Shown: positions 48,001 through 55,703, numbered from the stretch's first letter. The stretch: DNA of 64,000 nucleotides from Pseudomonas fluorescens (GCF_019212185.1 NZ_CP078138.1:788501-852500), one strand, 5' to 3'. Notes: a model not told the origin generated them from the letters alone. A program made the numbers and translations.

Positions 48001-49003
48001 CGCTGTGCTCTTGCGCCATCCGCTCTTGAGCCTTGCCCAGGTGAAGGTATTGTTCGGTACAGGCTTGAAGTTGTCGGGGCACATCGAAGGGATTTCGCCG
48101 CAGCGTGTCTGGCGAGATTGGTCGTTTGCTGATGTCACCATTCAGGGCGGTGGGTTGCGAGGGCGAACCCGTGAGGGTGTCATTCTTTCGCTGGTCGAAG
48201 GTGAGCCGGCTCGGATTATTGGGGTAGATCGAGCCTTCATTGATGCGCGGCCTTCCACGGGCACCCTGGAGGAGCGGCTGCATCGCTTGATTTCCAATCA
48301 GTCCCATGCACCCATTCTTACCGCAGGCCGTAGTCCTTCTCGTGATCAATGGTACGACACAGTTCGCCGGCGGCTATTCGCCGTAGCTGGAAGAATGGAC
48401 GATCAATGGACGACTTGTCTCGGTGTGCTGTCGGATGGGTCATATCTGCTGTACGACCCTGTCGATCAGCGGCTGTTCAGCAGCAATCGAAAGATCTGGA
48501 GCCAGAAAGTCAGCGCCTATCGGAATGAGCAGGTGCTGACCATCTGCTGCTCCGAACCTGTTACTGACTTGCAAGCGATGCTTCCCGAGGGCATCGATAA
48601 GCTGATTCTGGGGTTTGGTGACGGGGGCGCGAGCTGTGAAGTTTCGCTGGACGATTGGGCCCGGCTGGATTGCATTGCAGTCGATCTGGCCGAGTCGCAG
48701 AGCTCGCAACCGCCAAGTCCTGGCAAGCTGGTCCTGCTGCTGCCGGGGCTGGATAACTGGTGGCTATCCTCGGGGAGTGGACATCTGGTGCTGACGGATC
48801 CTGATAACGCCCATACGCTGATTGTTCGTAATGCCCTGACGATGCCGGCAACATCACGGCGCGCCTTGACGCTGACGCTTCATCTGCGAGGACAGCATCA
48901 GGCGATAGGATTGGAGAAGTTGGTTCTGGCTTGGCAGGCTCACGGCAAGGAGGGCCAGTTGCATTTGCTAAGTGAGATTCTGGATCAGTCTAACGAAGAT
49001 TGA
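42050..49003 (+). CDS. Lymphostatin (LifA/Efa1)/large clostridial toxin-like protein
   Basis: A 2317-aa protein with three recognisable parts. (1) About residues 105-330: a TcdA/TcdB-type glycosyltransferase fold (KIMHFVRVGG, WYDSDALL, FAAASHVVRLQALYKEGG then YSDMEYLPP). Three positions that matter in TcdB differ: the Trp of FVWIGG is Arg118, the Asp of AASD is His285, and the DxD motif is Asp301-Met-Glu303. (2) About 835-945: a C58 (YopT-like) peptidase triad, Cys835 in RRCYPLAL, His922 in DRHSLLI and Asp941 in FYDPNFG. (3) About 1215-1305: a long hydrophobic glycine-rich segment (LLVLGKAGFVLGLIGVG...) as in the TcdA/TcdB pore-forming region, followed by a large region of unknown role. This order is like lymphostatin. 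The start at 42050 follows AAGGAAG. There are no C-terminal repeats or autoprotease, and no secretion genes nearby. Confidence 0.8.
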   Translation: MGDNLVGIGEPGDNAFSEAMFYQLTVELAEFEEDPVYQALFQYYRGVNQSAEVADKLAAATLLNNSINSLFQRRSSPPGDSAKQSLQALEQLTSRLNATMSMLSPAHEPVPKIMHFVRVGGSKVTDIQRDYMNIWRKVLAAEGYRFNLWYDSDALLAFKMNRVIRDSAKADAMESAATEETDPTRLAELIEHRARVLKRQMWDYLQQPQWAGRADEARIDLMVRVYGEDRATLEAFRQDCLDSHLALIGPDLQLRDAGLEFRDHPLRDIYQREVAMRGNFAAASHVVRLQALYKEGGRYSDMEYLPPLVDKPGGVDISEFSGEAKIGVLQLLLNYDDSLMPGRGHPDHADRTALIPTELQEPLLAFARGKPGLDKIFVAPRDQSAPHDGLRMGTAYGAASDGEMNEHVLAQPNSAMIESTQQVIRSNYDVLLEVERRLTEDASSWGDNDSLNKVVADVINEKEVEVWPTPARQMHLKKLREALLSYHQEGIHVDAHSAIFMTGSPASSKGIADYIEAHIEGEHALAVRSRLKLLEGYNYYTEAAFSTDGAINGEERRWLASEQERWTSGELTSRYLGNLSELLNEQTLEFDGGWPVVEGKPVLLTSVLQQLLHELHGQFVDVMNEHVSGKRRFRYRFFIGPIERAQIRAQPDVKLPPSTDTQSLGYLNAAFSRMAAGDLLIEQLSPAHRVVLGGLFGATSLDEVGFARAWEAACLLAKNTEGRSSSERYMQIEQQLREQSGADFMLGLNTGMPLTSIEWSSWTSRVGMLFDPLSVRQWLENANGIESAARREYRLSILQRGAPVRRRMLGAGAVSVKQLPQGLLVSGTGDPWRRCYPLALVMAAVLEQGDAVELTWIGKLVNADLAQDDPQTHHLLRVLDDLRSVPMSQFGQKRTAMDLPRVMQILEEKADGASLMLNTDRHSLLISKHMVDDHAVYRFYDPNFGLYGFERAEDLQPGIEAFFADQKLALLYGIEDLSSATFDVLELDGSRICAEPLPSQLTVGELLGDHTVEPWQHHAALSTLALSHHPHLARAMTELDGRRWAQRIKQATRELLARHGLKQEYVPLYQTVEPAGEGKWTMTLVNRRRPGESLSVTLEDPIWFNARNWLHEQFMDMAKTLPVDVTPQESAAIPTLDAGLRIAALLLTLRQQGSAGEKEGESMVLGVRLQSYLTYIQQAHGHISTVVEVVTQIQQVLLDQRLITSTVTSATKHSFRLLVLGKAGFVLGLIGVGFDVYELVTAKDATGIAVAAVNLTFSLTTVALQGSALVAGGTFAAVAGPLAVVVGGVGFGVGALTRNYSSNLARAQAVAIYINKLRLALADGGGTTQQGVFHPIPEAVILQLDLRSRQVTLGSHCLFRGRSVTLGLPMVEEDIATAIDMRERWGLTERAEFVKGVHSAILPVTPKCYFNYDYQLLPGGANRHDLGFDDFRDLEYDSDGNRTFWFDPWIPFEYVVYKLFPVYKPTLIKVLLDEQCRSLYVPQIPKEWRGKVSYEIEASTGQYSLSLNEGVSRVDLRSQQAPEAVDWVIRVTWLSEKDVFFVAQGLDLSGGIQVRVAPDTKLILELDEGLFCQVDWVTQQLIPAAQQLPDNNKVDAVRKRLNLLTREHHPSSPYLSLHHLKVPFTHPDSSVYTHAYYEVAKERILYGRDFPQSFAKEVRLAAVMADGAYFYHLEAPTVWRVDTVSAQVTRRYRLLNTQNPSQILSCKDVGGALHVVQQFADPEGYQFQLEYLIRPDSVELTASSVSSKDPEFSGDEKDVEFVWKNFVSKYAADEVPNDGSPAMGGDIKTWTAAACVSYHIHNGTQTYAAWRRSRDDCWVHGKSLSIKNPILLAFQPDDSNTMLFYDVLEKAVWAWQRVPNSTHGKLSLLVKDVDSEQSVFASHLMPTVPGLVFDVRTSPARLRLLSEKWLRDQPDWLATLPAVLEQHQVSTLDIVGLFDKHGRPFAARYMEQQILLVDSVHGPNVQIVGLTPDEKAVWLFAPESAVLLRHPLLSLAQVKVLFGTGLKLSGHIEGISPQRVWRDWSFADVTIQGGGLRGRTREGVILSLVEGEPARIIGVDRAFIDARPSTGTLEERLHRLISNQSHAPILTAGRSPSRDQWYDTVRRRLFAVAGRMDDQWTTCLGVLSDGSYLLYDPVDQRLFSSNRKIWSQKVSAYRNEQVLTICCSEPVTDLQAMLPEGIDKLILGFGDGGASCEVSLDDWARLDCIAVDLAESQSSQPPSPGKLVLLLPGLDNWWLSSGSGHLVLTDPDNAHTLIVRNALTMPATSRRALTLTLHLRGQHQAIGLEKLVLAWQAHGKEGQLHLLSEILDQSNED

Positions 49004-49008
49004 TTAAC

Positions 49009-49044
49009 GCCGCCGTCAGGGATCTGGTATCCCCTGACGGCGGC
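49009..49044. terminator. Convergent hairpin after the large toxin gene
   Basis: A 13-bp stem (GCCGCCGTCAGGG, 49009-49021, with CCCTGACGGCGGC, 49032-49044) fills the 43-base gap between the converging genes ending at 49003 and 49047. The T-run is poor (CCTTAAGG), but the stem is very stable. Confidence 0.65.
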
Positions 49045-49046
49045 CC

Positions 49047-49694
49047 TTAAGGCTGCTGTTTTCTCAAGGCAAATCGTTTCATCACATGCTCGCGAAGTTT
49101 GGACTCCATGAGAGGTCTTTTCTGATCGAGTTTGTCCCTGTCGAGTTTCAAAAAGGCGCGTGACTGGATAATTTTGGCCGACTGCTCCTCCCACGACCAA
49201 AACAGAAAGTTACTCTTCTCGATAGAGGCCTTCAGCTCAATGTTGAATACCGCGATATCGAGATTTCCGCGCTTGTCGTAGCGGGCTGGCAGTACCTGGA
49301 AGCGACGTCCTTTGAGGCTTTCCGTGTCCAATGAATGGGTGGCTGGATGATTGGTCTGCAAGGCGTCGAGGGTATCAATCATGGCGTTGCCTTGTTGGCG
49401 GTCCTGGGTGGTTTGTGCACGCTTCACCAGCAAATCAGCAAGGGTTCCGCAAACATCAATGCTGATGCGCGTGCTGATGCTGCCCTCGTAAAGTTTCCAG
49501 CCCAGGAACTGCAACGTGCGTACATATTCCTCCAGCCACAGGGGTGAGCTGGCATGGCGATTACTGACAAGGTCGGCGGAGCGCGTGGCAATGCGCGTGC
49601 AGTCGTTCAAGTCGTCATAATCTGGCGAAGATAGTTCGCCAATGCAGGAAATAAGATTGTGTCCTGTTACGCAACCTGCGGGCGTGTCTGTCAT
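49047..49694 (-). CDS. Unrecognised protein, diverged relative of the gene at 49910-50716
   Basis: A 215-aa soluble protein that I cannot assign to a family. No signal peptide or membrane helix is seen. A helical first half (WLEEYVRTLQFLGWKLYE) leads to a beta-rich part (GRRFQVLPARYDKRGNLDIAVFN), an aromatic strand NFLFWSWEEQSAKI and a charged C-terminal helix (LMESKLREHVMKRF). The same succession is visible in the divergent neighbour: WYLEFLECMDHCGCFV, RLAVMPCDQLESGIIM, VAFFDWKTSDRTIF, VKKELEGCLGEY. The two are probably ancient duplicates facing away from a shared ~215-bp region. The start is the ATG at 49694 with CAGGAG nine bases before; a longer frame to 49856 lacks support. Its place beside a giant toxin makes an immunity or partner role possible but unproven. 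Confidence 0.7.
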   Translation of the reverse strand: MTDTPAGCVTGHNLISCIGELSSPDYDDLNDCTRIATRSADLVSNRHASSPLWLEEYVRTLQFLGWKLYEGSISTRISIDVCGTLADLLVKRAQTTQDRQQGNAMIDTLDALQTNHPATHSLDTESLKGRRFQVLPARYDKRGNLDIAVFNIELKASIEKSNFLFWSWEEQSAKIIQSRAFLKLDRDKLDQKRPLMESKLREHVMKRFALRKQQP

Positions 49695-49909
49695 CTTGAT
49701 TAACTCCTGTGGACTCATGGAATGATTAGTGTTGGTGAGTGTAAGTTGCAGGAGTGCTTTTGTGTGGCTGTTAAGTGTCACGCTATTTTTAGTGGTGTGT
49801 TGTTCTGGTACATGTTCTGAATTTAATAAGTGCTTTTGGAGAAAAGCGGGATGCATTAGTTTTGGAGTTGGTCAAATGAATGACCCATTTATCTGGAAGA
49901 GGTTTTTAT

Positions 49910-50716
49910 ATGGAAATTTCACGGTGTGTAGAGCTGGTCAGGGCGCGAGTGGAGAGGCGTCAGCAGTCCCAGCGCGCTGAAACCAGAATAAGGTCGTTTG
50001 CACCCGCCGACGCCTCCAGCCCGACCAAGGAGCTGGATGCAGTGGTATTGGCCAATACCTTGGTGGGTTATGGCGACAAGATTACCCTTGAGAACATGGC
50101 GATCATTGAAAACCTGATCAAGTTTGCCAAGTTGGAAGCAAACGACCTCGCGCCGAAGGATGATCCGAAACAATGGTATCTGGAGTTTCTGGAATGCATG
50201 GATCACTGCGGTTGTTTCGTCGCGGACTCCGGTTATACCGAGTACCACAAGAGCTCGCATCAGTTGACCATGGACAGCATTGTCGCTGATATCGTCAAGG
50301 TCGCCGTCGATGCTGCCCAGGCCGCTATTCCCGCTGCCGGAGTGCTGAACCTGGTGGCTGACTCGACCTTGAGTGCCTTGAAGAAAGAGCCTGATTCCAT
50401 CAAGTTGTTCCAAAGTCAGGTGGTCGATAGCAAGGGGGTCAGGCTGGCGGTCATGCCTTGCGATCAACTGGAGAGCGGTATCATCATGACTTCGTTGACA
50501 TCGATCGACAGCAGCGGTGGCGAAAATGAAAAGGATGTTGCCTTCTTCGACTGGAAAACTTCGGACCGTACTATTTTCCGGGCAACCGCCTACATCACCT
50601 TCAATCCGCTGAACTATGCGAAGGTGAAGAAAGAGCTGGAGGGGTGTCTCGGGGAGTATTACAACGATAACCTTAGTAAGCGGTTCCAGCGCCGCAGAAG
50701 AAATCTCGGCAACTAA
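49910..50716 (+). CDS. Unrecognised protein, diverged relative of the gene at 49047-49694
   Basis: A 268-aa protein of unknown family. Visible: an Arg-rich N-terminus (VRARVERRQQSQRAETRIR), a helical region, an Ala-rich stretch (VKVAVDAAQAAIPAAGVLN, about residues 125-150) that is amphipathic or weakly hydrophobic, a beta-rich region, the aromatic VAFFDWKTSDRTIF strand and a basic C-terminus (RFQRRRRN). Five or six cysteines are present, unusual for a small cytoplasmic Pseudomonas protein. The start at 49910 (MEISRCVEL) follows AAGAGG at seven bases; in-frame ATG 49880 is less likely. A strong terminator follows. Upstream DNA is AT-rich. It shares a residue pattern with its divergent neighbour, as described there. 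Confidence 0.7.
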   Translation: MEISRCVELVRARVERRQQSQRAETRIRSFAPADASSPTKELDAVVLANTLVGYGDKITLENMAIIENLIKFAKLEANDLAPKDDPKQWYLEFLECMDHCGCFVADSGYTEYHKSSHQLTMDSIVADIVKVAVDAAQAAIPAAGVLNLVADSTLSALKKEPDSIKLFQSQVVDSKGVRLAVMPCDQLESGIIMTSLTSIDSSGGENEKDVAFFDWKTSDRTIFRATAYITFNPLNYAKVKKELEGCLGEYYNDNLSKRFQRRRRNLGN

Positions 50717-50721
50717 AAAAA

Positions 50722-50752
50722 GGCCAGCGATAACACCATCGCTGGCCTTTTT
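50722..50752 (+). terminator. Rho-independent terminator
   Basis: GGCCAGCGAT (50722-50731), AACACC loop, ATCGCTGGCC (50738-50747), then TTTTT; A-run on the 5' side, so it can also serve the converging marC gene. It starts five bases after the stop codon. Confidence 0.9.
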
Positions 50753-50776
50753 CAGTTTTGCCAAGAGTAAAAGGAC

Positions 50777-51373
50777 TCAGGGAACCAGGTACCCCCTGAC
50801 TCCGGTGAAGATAATCTGCGCCGCCAGTGCACACACGAACAATCCCATCAACCGACTGACAATCTGCAAGCCCTGATCGCCGAGAATGCGCTCGATGCGG
50901 TTGGACAGGTAAAGCACGACACCCACCGTGAAGCTGGCGAGAGCGATGCTGAGAATGGCGGTAAGCTTGTCATCCCAGTGTGGTTGACCGACACCCATGA
51001 CGAGCAGGGCGCCGATGGTGCCAGGGCCGACGGTCAGCGGAATGGTCAGGGGGACGATGGTCACGTCCTGCTGCACGTTGTCGGTCTGCACCGCCGATTT
51101 GCCTTGGGCCATCCCCAGCGCAGAGATGAACAACACGCTGCCGGCCCCGATGCGGAAGGCGTCCACGGTGATGCCGAACACATTGAAGATCACTCGTCCG
51201 AACAGATACAGCAGGACACTGGAGACCAGCGTCGCGAGGGCGACTTTCCAGGCCAGGCGTCGGCGTTCCTTGTTGGAATAGCCGCGAGTCAGGCTGATGA
51301 AGCAGGACAGGACGAAGAATGGGCTATAGAGCACCAGCATCTTCAGGTAAACGCTGAACAACACATGAAGCAT
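50777..51373 (-). CDS. MarC family (UPF0056) inner-membrane protein
   Basis: A 198-aa protein with six hydrophobic helices. Family motifs: FFVLSCFISLTRGYSNKERRRLAWK near the N-terminus and VPLTIPLTVGPGTIGALLVM in the middle. The MarC name comes from the E. coli mar locus, but multidrug resistance is not supported by later work and the function remains unknown. It is separated from retS by 60 bases on the same strand and may be read together with it. Confidence 0.9.
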   Translation of the reverse strand: MLHVLFSVYLKMLVLYSPFFVLSCFISLTRGYSNKERRRLAWKVALATLVSSVLLYLFGRVIFNVFGITVDAFRIGAGSVLFISALGMAQGKSAVQTDNVQQDVTIVPLTIPLTVGPGTIGALLVMGVGQPHWDDKLTAILSIALASFTVGVVLYLSNRIERILGDQGLQIVSRLMGLFVCALAAQIIFTGVRGYLVP

Positions 51374-51433
51374 GGTCAGGCTCGCTGGCGATAGAAGACG
51401 TCATGGAGTCTATCAGGGGTTGTGACAGACGGC

Positions 51434-54214
51434 TCAGGAAGGTTGCGTCGACGACTGGACGAGTTGGTCACGCTGGGCCACCCAGTGTTCGATCAACTCA
51501 CGCAGTTGCGACAACTCCACCGGCTTGGCCATGTGTCCGTCCATGCCTGCCTGGCGTGCGCGCTCTTTGTGTTCGGCGAGGATGTGCGCGGTCAGGGCCA
51601 CCACCGGGGTGCGGCTGCGTTGATTGCCGACTTCCCAGGCGCGTAGTTGTTGAGTGGCTGAAAACCCGTCGAGGATCGGCATTTCGCAGTCCATCAATAC
51701 CAGGTCATAGCGCTGGGCCTTCATCGCTTTCAGGGCTTCTTCACCGTTGCTGGCGGTGTCCGGCTGCAGGTTGAGCTTGCCGAGCATGCCACGGATGACT
51801 TTGGTCGAGATGCTGTTGTCTTCGGCCACCAGGATGCGGAAGTCGCTGGGTACACTGACTTCGACCGGCACTTTACCGGGCAAGGCGGGCGGGACCGCCG
51901 GGCCCTTGTTGCGCTGATTCAGTTCGTCCGCAAGCGTGGTCTTGAGGGTGTAGCCGGCCACCGGTTTGGCCAGGATGCGCTTGATCCCGGCGTTACGCGC
52001 GATGATCTTGCTGGGGGCGTTGCTGATACCGGTCAGCATGATCAGCAGGATGTCGTGGTTAAGGCTCGGGTCTTCCTTGATCTTGGCGGCCAGTTGCATC
52101 CCGGTCATGCCGGGCATGTTCTGGTCGAGCAGGACCACATCGAAGTAATCACGCAGGTGCGCCTTGGTCCGCAGCAGGGCCAGCGCTTCTTTGCCGGATG
52201 ACACGGCGCTCACATTCAAGCCCCAGGCGCTGCATTGCTGTACCAGTACCTTGCGACAGGTGTCGTTATCGTCCACCACCAGCACCCGCGCATCCTGCAG
52301 CGGTCCGTCGAGGTCCGAAGTCGGGTGCTCGAGGCGATCAGGGTCCAGCGGCAAGGTCAGCCACAGGGTGCTACCCCGATTGCTGCCGCATTTGATGCCG
52401 AACTCGCCGTGCATCATCAGTACCAGCCGTCGTGCGATCACCAGCCCCAGGTTGCCGCCCAGGCGGGTAGCGGCGAGAAAGTTCTTGCTGTGCAGTTCAG
52501 CGTGCATCAGCAACTCGCGCTCCTCGGCATCCATCGGCTCGCCGCTGTCCTGCACGGCAATTCTCAGGCGAGGGGTGGTGGTGCGTTCATCGAGGGCGAC
52601 GACAATCAGGATCTCGCCTTCCTCGGTATTCTTCATCGCGTTTTCCAGCAGGCTCAGCAGCGTCTGGCGCAGACGTGTCGGGTCGCCGCTGATAACACGC
52701 GGTACCTGCGGCTGGACGAAGCTGATGAGCTCGACATTCTGTTGCTCGGCCTTTGCCCGGAAAATGCTCAGACAGTCTTCGACCAGGGCGTTGAGGTCGA
52801 ATTGCACATCGTCCAGTTCAATCTGGCCGGATTCGAGTTTAGAGATGTCGAGGATTTCGTTGATCAGCGTCAGCAACTCGTTACCGGCGCTATGGATCGT
52901 TTGCACGTAGTCGCGCTGCTTGACCGAGAGTGGCGTGCCCAGCAGCAGCTCGGTCATGCCCAGCACGCCATTCATCGGGGTGCGGATTTCGTGGCTGATC
53001 TTCGCCAGGAACTCGGCCTTGGCATTGATTTCGGCATTGCTCGCCGCCAGGTCGCGGCTGATGCTGAAACGACTCTCCATAATGCTGCGCTGGCGCTCGC
53101 TCAATGACACGCCCATCAGCAGCCCGCTGAGGCCAATCAACGCCAGCAGCGTGGTGATCAAACCTTGCGGCGCGACCAGGGTCAGTCCAAGCAATGCCGG
53201 AAGGATAATCAGCGTGCCCGCGTTGAAAACCAACATGGCCATGACGAAGAAGCGTGCCGGTCGGTAGCCTTTCTGCCAGTGAAAGGCGCTGACGAACAGC
53301 ATGCTCAGGCCAGCGAGCGCGACGAGGGCAAAGGTCATCAGGTTCAGCGGCAGAGTGTCTACGAACAGCATCAGCAGACTGCAAAGGGAAATCAGCAGGA
53401 TATCGCCCAGCAGCAGTTTGTTCAGTGGGTGTGGGCCGCGCGGGGTGAAGAAGCGGTAGGTAAACATCAGGCCGCAGGGCGCGGTCAACAACAGGGCCAG
53501 GTAAGCGGCGGGGGAACGCAGCGCGCTCCAGTCCGGCAGCCAGGGTCCGGCCAGGTTCAACAGTTGCAACATTCCCAGCATCAATAGCGCTTCGCACGCC
53601 GCCAGCCACAGGCAGGTTTGCGAGCGGGTGTAGGCATAGCGAGTAAAGTTATGCAGGATCAGCATCGCGATACAGCCGAACAATAAACCGTAGATCAGCG
53701 TCTGGGTCTGATTGGCGGCGGTCATCACGGCTGATTGCAGGGTGATGTAGGGGCGCAACTGGTGTTCCGATACCAGACGCAAATACACGTCCAGCGGTTG
53801 TTCACGCTGCGGCAGCGGTACCATGAGGTCGGTGCTGGGCAGTGGGCGGGCGCTCAGGGGCTGATCGCTGCCATTGTGACTCTGCTCGACCAGCGTATCG
53901 CCATCCAGAACGTAGAGGTCCAGTTGCGCTAGATCGGGCGCGAAGATGCGCAGCAGTTGTTCGTGTTTGCCGGGATTGAGCTGAAAACGCAGCCATAGCG
54001 CGCCACCGGGATTGGCTGCAGTGATCCGGTCAAGTTCAATCGGGCTGAATTGGTTGGTGTAGCGGGTCGAGCGGATATCGCTCAGTTGCAGGGCACCTTG
54101 ATCGTCAAACAATACCGCCCAGCCACTGCCTTGCGCACCAGCCTGAGCCGGGAGCATGCAGAGCAGGGTCAGCAGAGTGACGCATAAGCCTATGGCGTTC
54201 CTGAGCCAGCGCAC
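51434..54214 (-). CDS. retS: RetS hybrid sensor kinase
   Basis: A 926-aa regulator of the switch between acute and chronic lifestyles. RetS binds the GacS kinase and dampens the Gac/Rsm pathway. Order: signal peptide (1-25), periplasmic 7TMR-DISMED2 sensor (about 30-160), seven-helix 7TMR-DISM region (about 172-370), HisKA with His408 in KISHEIRTPMNG, HATPase (N-box near Asn525), receiver 1 (Asp697 in VVLLDQNMPG) and receiver 2 (Asp842 in LVLMDCEMPI). The G1 box reads QDSGEPMD instead of the usual DxGxG. Position next to purD-purH-fis matches retS of P. aeruginosa (PA4856, from memory), supporting the name. Confidence 0.93.
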   Translation of the reverse strand: MRWLRNAIGLCVTLLTLLCMLPAQAGAQGSGWAVLFDDQGALQLSDIRSTRYTNQFSPIELDRITAANPGGALWLRFQLNPGKHEQLLRIFAPDLAQLDLYVLDGDTLVEQSHNGSDQPLSARPLPSTDLMVPLPQREQPLDVYLRLVSEHQLRPYITLQSAVMTAANQTQTLIYGLLFGCIAMLILHNFTRYAYTRSQTCLWLAACEALLMLGMLQLLNLAGPWLPDWSALRSPAAYLALLLTAPCGLMFTYRFFTPRGPHPLNKLLLGDILLISLCSLLMLFVDTLPLNLMTFALVALAGLSMLFVSAFHWQKGYRPARFFVMAMLVFNAGTLIILPALLGLTLVAPQGLITTLLALIGLSGLLMGVSLSERQRSIMESRFSISRDLAASNAEINAKAEFLAKISHEIRTPMNGVLGMTELLLGTPLSVKQRDYVQTIHSAGNELLTLINEILDISKLESGQIELDDVQFDLNALVEDCLSIFRAKAEQQNVELISFVQPQVPRVISGDPTRLRQTLLSLLENAMKNTEEGEILIVVALDERTTTPRLRIAVQDSGEPMDAEERELLMHAELHSKNFLAATRLGGNLGLVIARRLVLMMHGEFGIKCGSNRGSTLWLTLPLDPDRLEHPTSDLDGPLQDARVLVVDDNDTCRKVLVQQCSAWGLNVSAVSSGKEALALLRTKAHLRDYFDVVLLDQNMPGMTGMQLAAKIKEDPSLNHDILLIMLTGISNAPSKIIARNAGIKRILAKPVAGYTLKTTLADELNQRNKGPAVPPALPGKVPVEVSVPSDFRILVAEDNSISTKVIRGMLGKLNLQPDTASNGEEALKAMKAQRYDLVLMDCEMPILDGFSATQQLRAWEVGNQRSRTPVVALTAHILAEHKERARQAGMDGHMAKPVELSQLRELIEHWVAQRDQLVQSSTQPS

Positions 54215-54274
54215 GGCGAAATCCCTTCGTAGATTGATGCCAGATTACAACTATGCGCGGGCCGGAAGCAGGAC

Positions 54275-54297
54275 GGCAAGGACCGTGGGTCCTTGCC
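54275..54297 (-). terminator. Hairpin after purD
   Basis: GGCAAGGACC (54275-54284) pairs with GGTCCTTGCC (54288-54297) across a three-base loop, in the 99-bp gap between the end of purD and the retS start. There is no T-run on the minus strand. It may terminate purHD or separate it from retS. Confidence 0.55.
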
Positions 54298-54313
54298 TGG
54301 CCGAATGGCTGGT

Positions 54314-55609
54314 TTATTCCTGATTTTCGCCACGCTCGCGGGCAATGGCACGGTAGCCAATGTCTTTGCGATAGAAGCAGCCTTCCCAGTTAATCGCTGC
54401 AGCCAGCTTGTAGGCTTGCTGCTGGGCCGCACCGACACTGTCGCCCATGGCGGTGGCGCACAGCACGCGGCCACCCGCGGTGACGACGTTGCCGTCCTTG
54501 AGCGCGGTACCGGCGTGGAACACCTTGCCTTCCAGCTCGGCGGCAGCATCCAGGCCTTCAATGACAGCGCCCTTGGCGTAGTCGCCAGGGTAGCCGCCAG
54601 CCGCCAGCACGATGCCAACGCTTGGGCGTGGATCCCATTGCGCTTCGACCTTGTCCAGGGCCTGGGCCAGGGCTGCTTCGACCAGCAGGACCAGGCTCGA
54701 CTGCAGGCGCAGCATCACCGGTTGGGTCTCCGGGTCGCCGAAGCGGCAGTTGAACTCGATGACTTTCGGGTTGCCGGCCTTGTCGATCATCAACCCGGCA
54801 TACAGGAAGCCAGTGTAGACATTGCCTTCCTCGGCCATGCCGCGCACGGTTGGCCAGATCACCAGGTCCATGACGCGCTGGTGTACTTCGCTGGTGACCA
54901 CCGGAGCAGGGGAGTAGGCACCCATACCGCCTGTGTTCGGACCAGTGTCGGCGTCGCCAACACGCTTGTGGTCCTGGCTGGTGGCCATCGGCAGGACGTT
55001 CTTGCCGTCGACCATCACGATGAAGCTGGCTTCTTCGCCGTCGAGGAACTCTTCGATGACCACGCGCGAACCGGCGTCGCCAAAAGCATTGCCAGCGAGC
55101 ATGTCGCGCACCGCGTCTTCGGCTTCAGCCAGGGTCATGGCGACGATCACGCCTTTACCGGCGGCCAAGCCATCGGCCTTGATCACGATCGGTGCGCCTT
55201 TTTCACGCAGATAAGCCAGGGCCGGCTCGATCTCGGTGAAGTTCTGGTAGTCGGCGGTCGGGATTTTGTGGCGTGCCAGGAAGTCCTTGGTGAAAGCCTT
55301 GGAACCTTCCAGTTGGGCAGCGCCTGCGGTCGGACCGAAGCAATCCAGGCCGCGGGAGCGGAACAGGTCGACCACGCCGGCGACCAGTGGGACTTCCGGA
55401 CCGACGATGGTCAGGGAAACGTTTTTCTCGGCAAAGTCGGCCAGTTGCTCAAGGGCCAGCACGTCGATCGCGACGTTTTCGCACTTGGCTTCAATGGCGG
55501 TGCCGGCATTGCCCGGGGCCACGAAAACTTTCTGCACGCGCGGATCCTGAGCCACTTTCCAGGCCAGGGCGTGTTCACGGCCACCGCTGCCAATGATCAA
55601 AACATTCAT
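54314..55609 (-). CDS. purD: Phosphoribosylamine-glycine ligase
   Basis: A 431-aa ATP-grasp enzyme that joins glycine to phosphoribosylamine, the second step of purine synthesis. MNVLIIGSGGREHALAWK fixes the start at 55609. VGPEVPLVAGVVD, VIKADGLAAGKGVIVA and EFNCRFGDPETQPVM are the nucleotide- and metal-binding signatures. Length is normal. It follows purH after 94 bp containing a REP element. Confidence 0.98.
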   Translation of the reverse strand: MNVLIIGSGGREHALAWKVAQDPRVQKVFVAPGNAGTAIEAKCENVAIDVLALEQLADFAEKNVSLTIVGPEVPLVAGVVDLFRSRGLDCFGPTAGAAQLEGSKAFTKDFLARHKIPTADYQNFTEIEPALAYLREKGAPIVIKADGLAAGKGVIVAMTLAEAEDAVRDMLAGNAFGDAGSRVVIEEFLDGEEASFIVMVDGKNVLPMATSQDHKRVGDADTGPNTGGMGAYSPAPVVTSEVHQRVMDLVIWPTVRGMAEEGNVYTGFLYAGLMIDKAGNPKVIEFNCRFGDPETQPVMLRLQSSLVLLVEAALAQALDKVEAQWDPRPSVGIVLAAGGYPGDYAKGAVIEGLDAAAELEGKVFHAGTALKDGNVVTAGGRVLCATAMGDSVGAAQQQAYKLAAAINWEGCFYRKDIGYRAIARERGENQE

Positions 55610-55662
55610 TTCAAAAACCTCGGATGACGCTAATTCTGTGGGCAGCGTTGAAGCTGCTTTTC

Positions 55663-55690
55663 TGTGAGAGCGAGCTTGCTCGCTCCCACA
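55663..55690. repeat. REP palindrome
   Basis: TGTGAGAGCGAGCTTGCTCGCTCCCACA, a near-perfect REP hairpin of the GAGCGAGCTTGCTCGC type, in the purH-purD gap. Confidence 0.8.
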
Positions 55691-55703
55691 GTTGATCGTG
55701 CAC

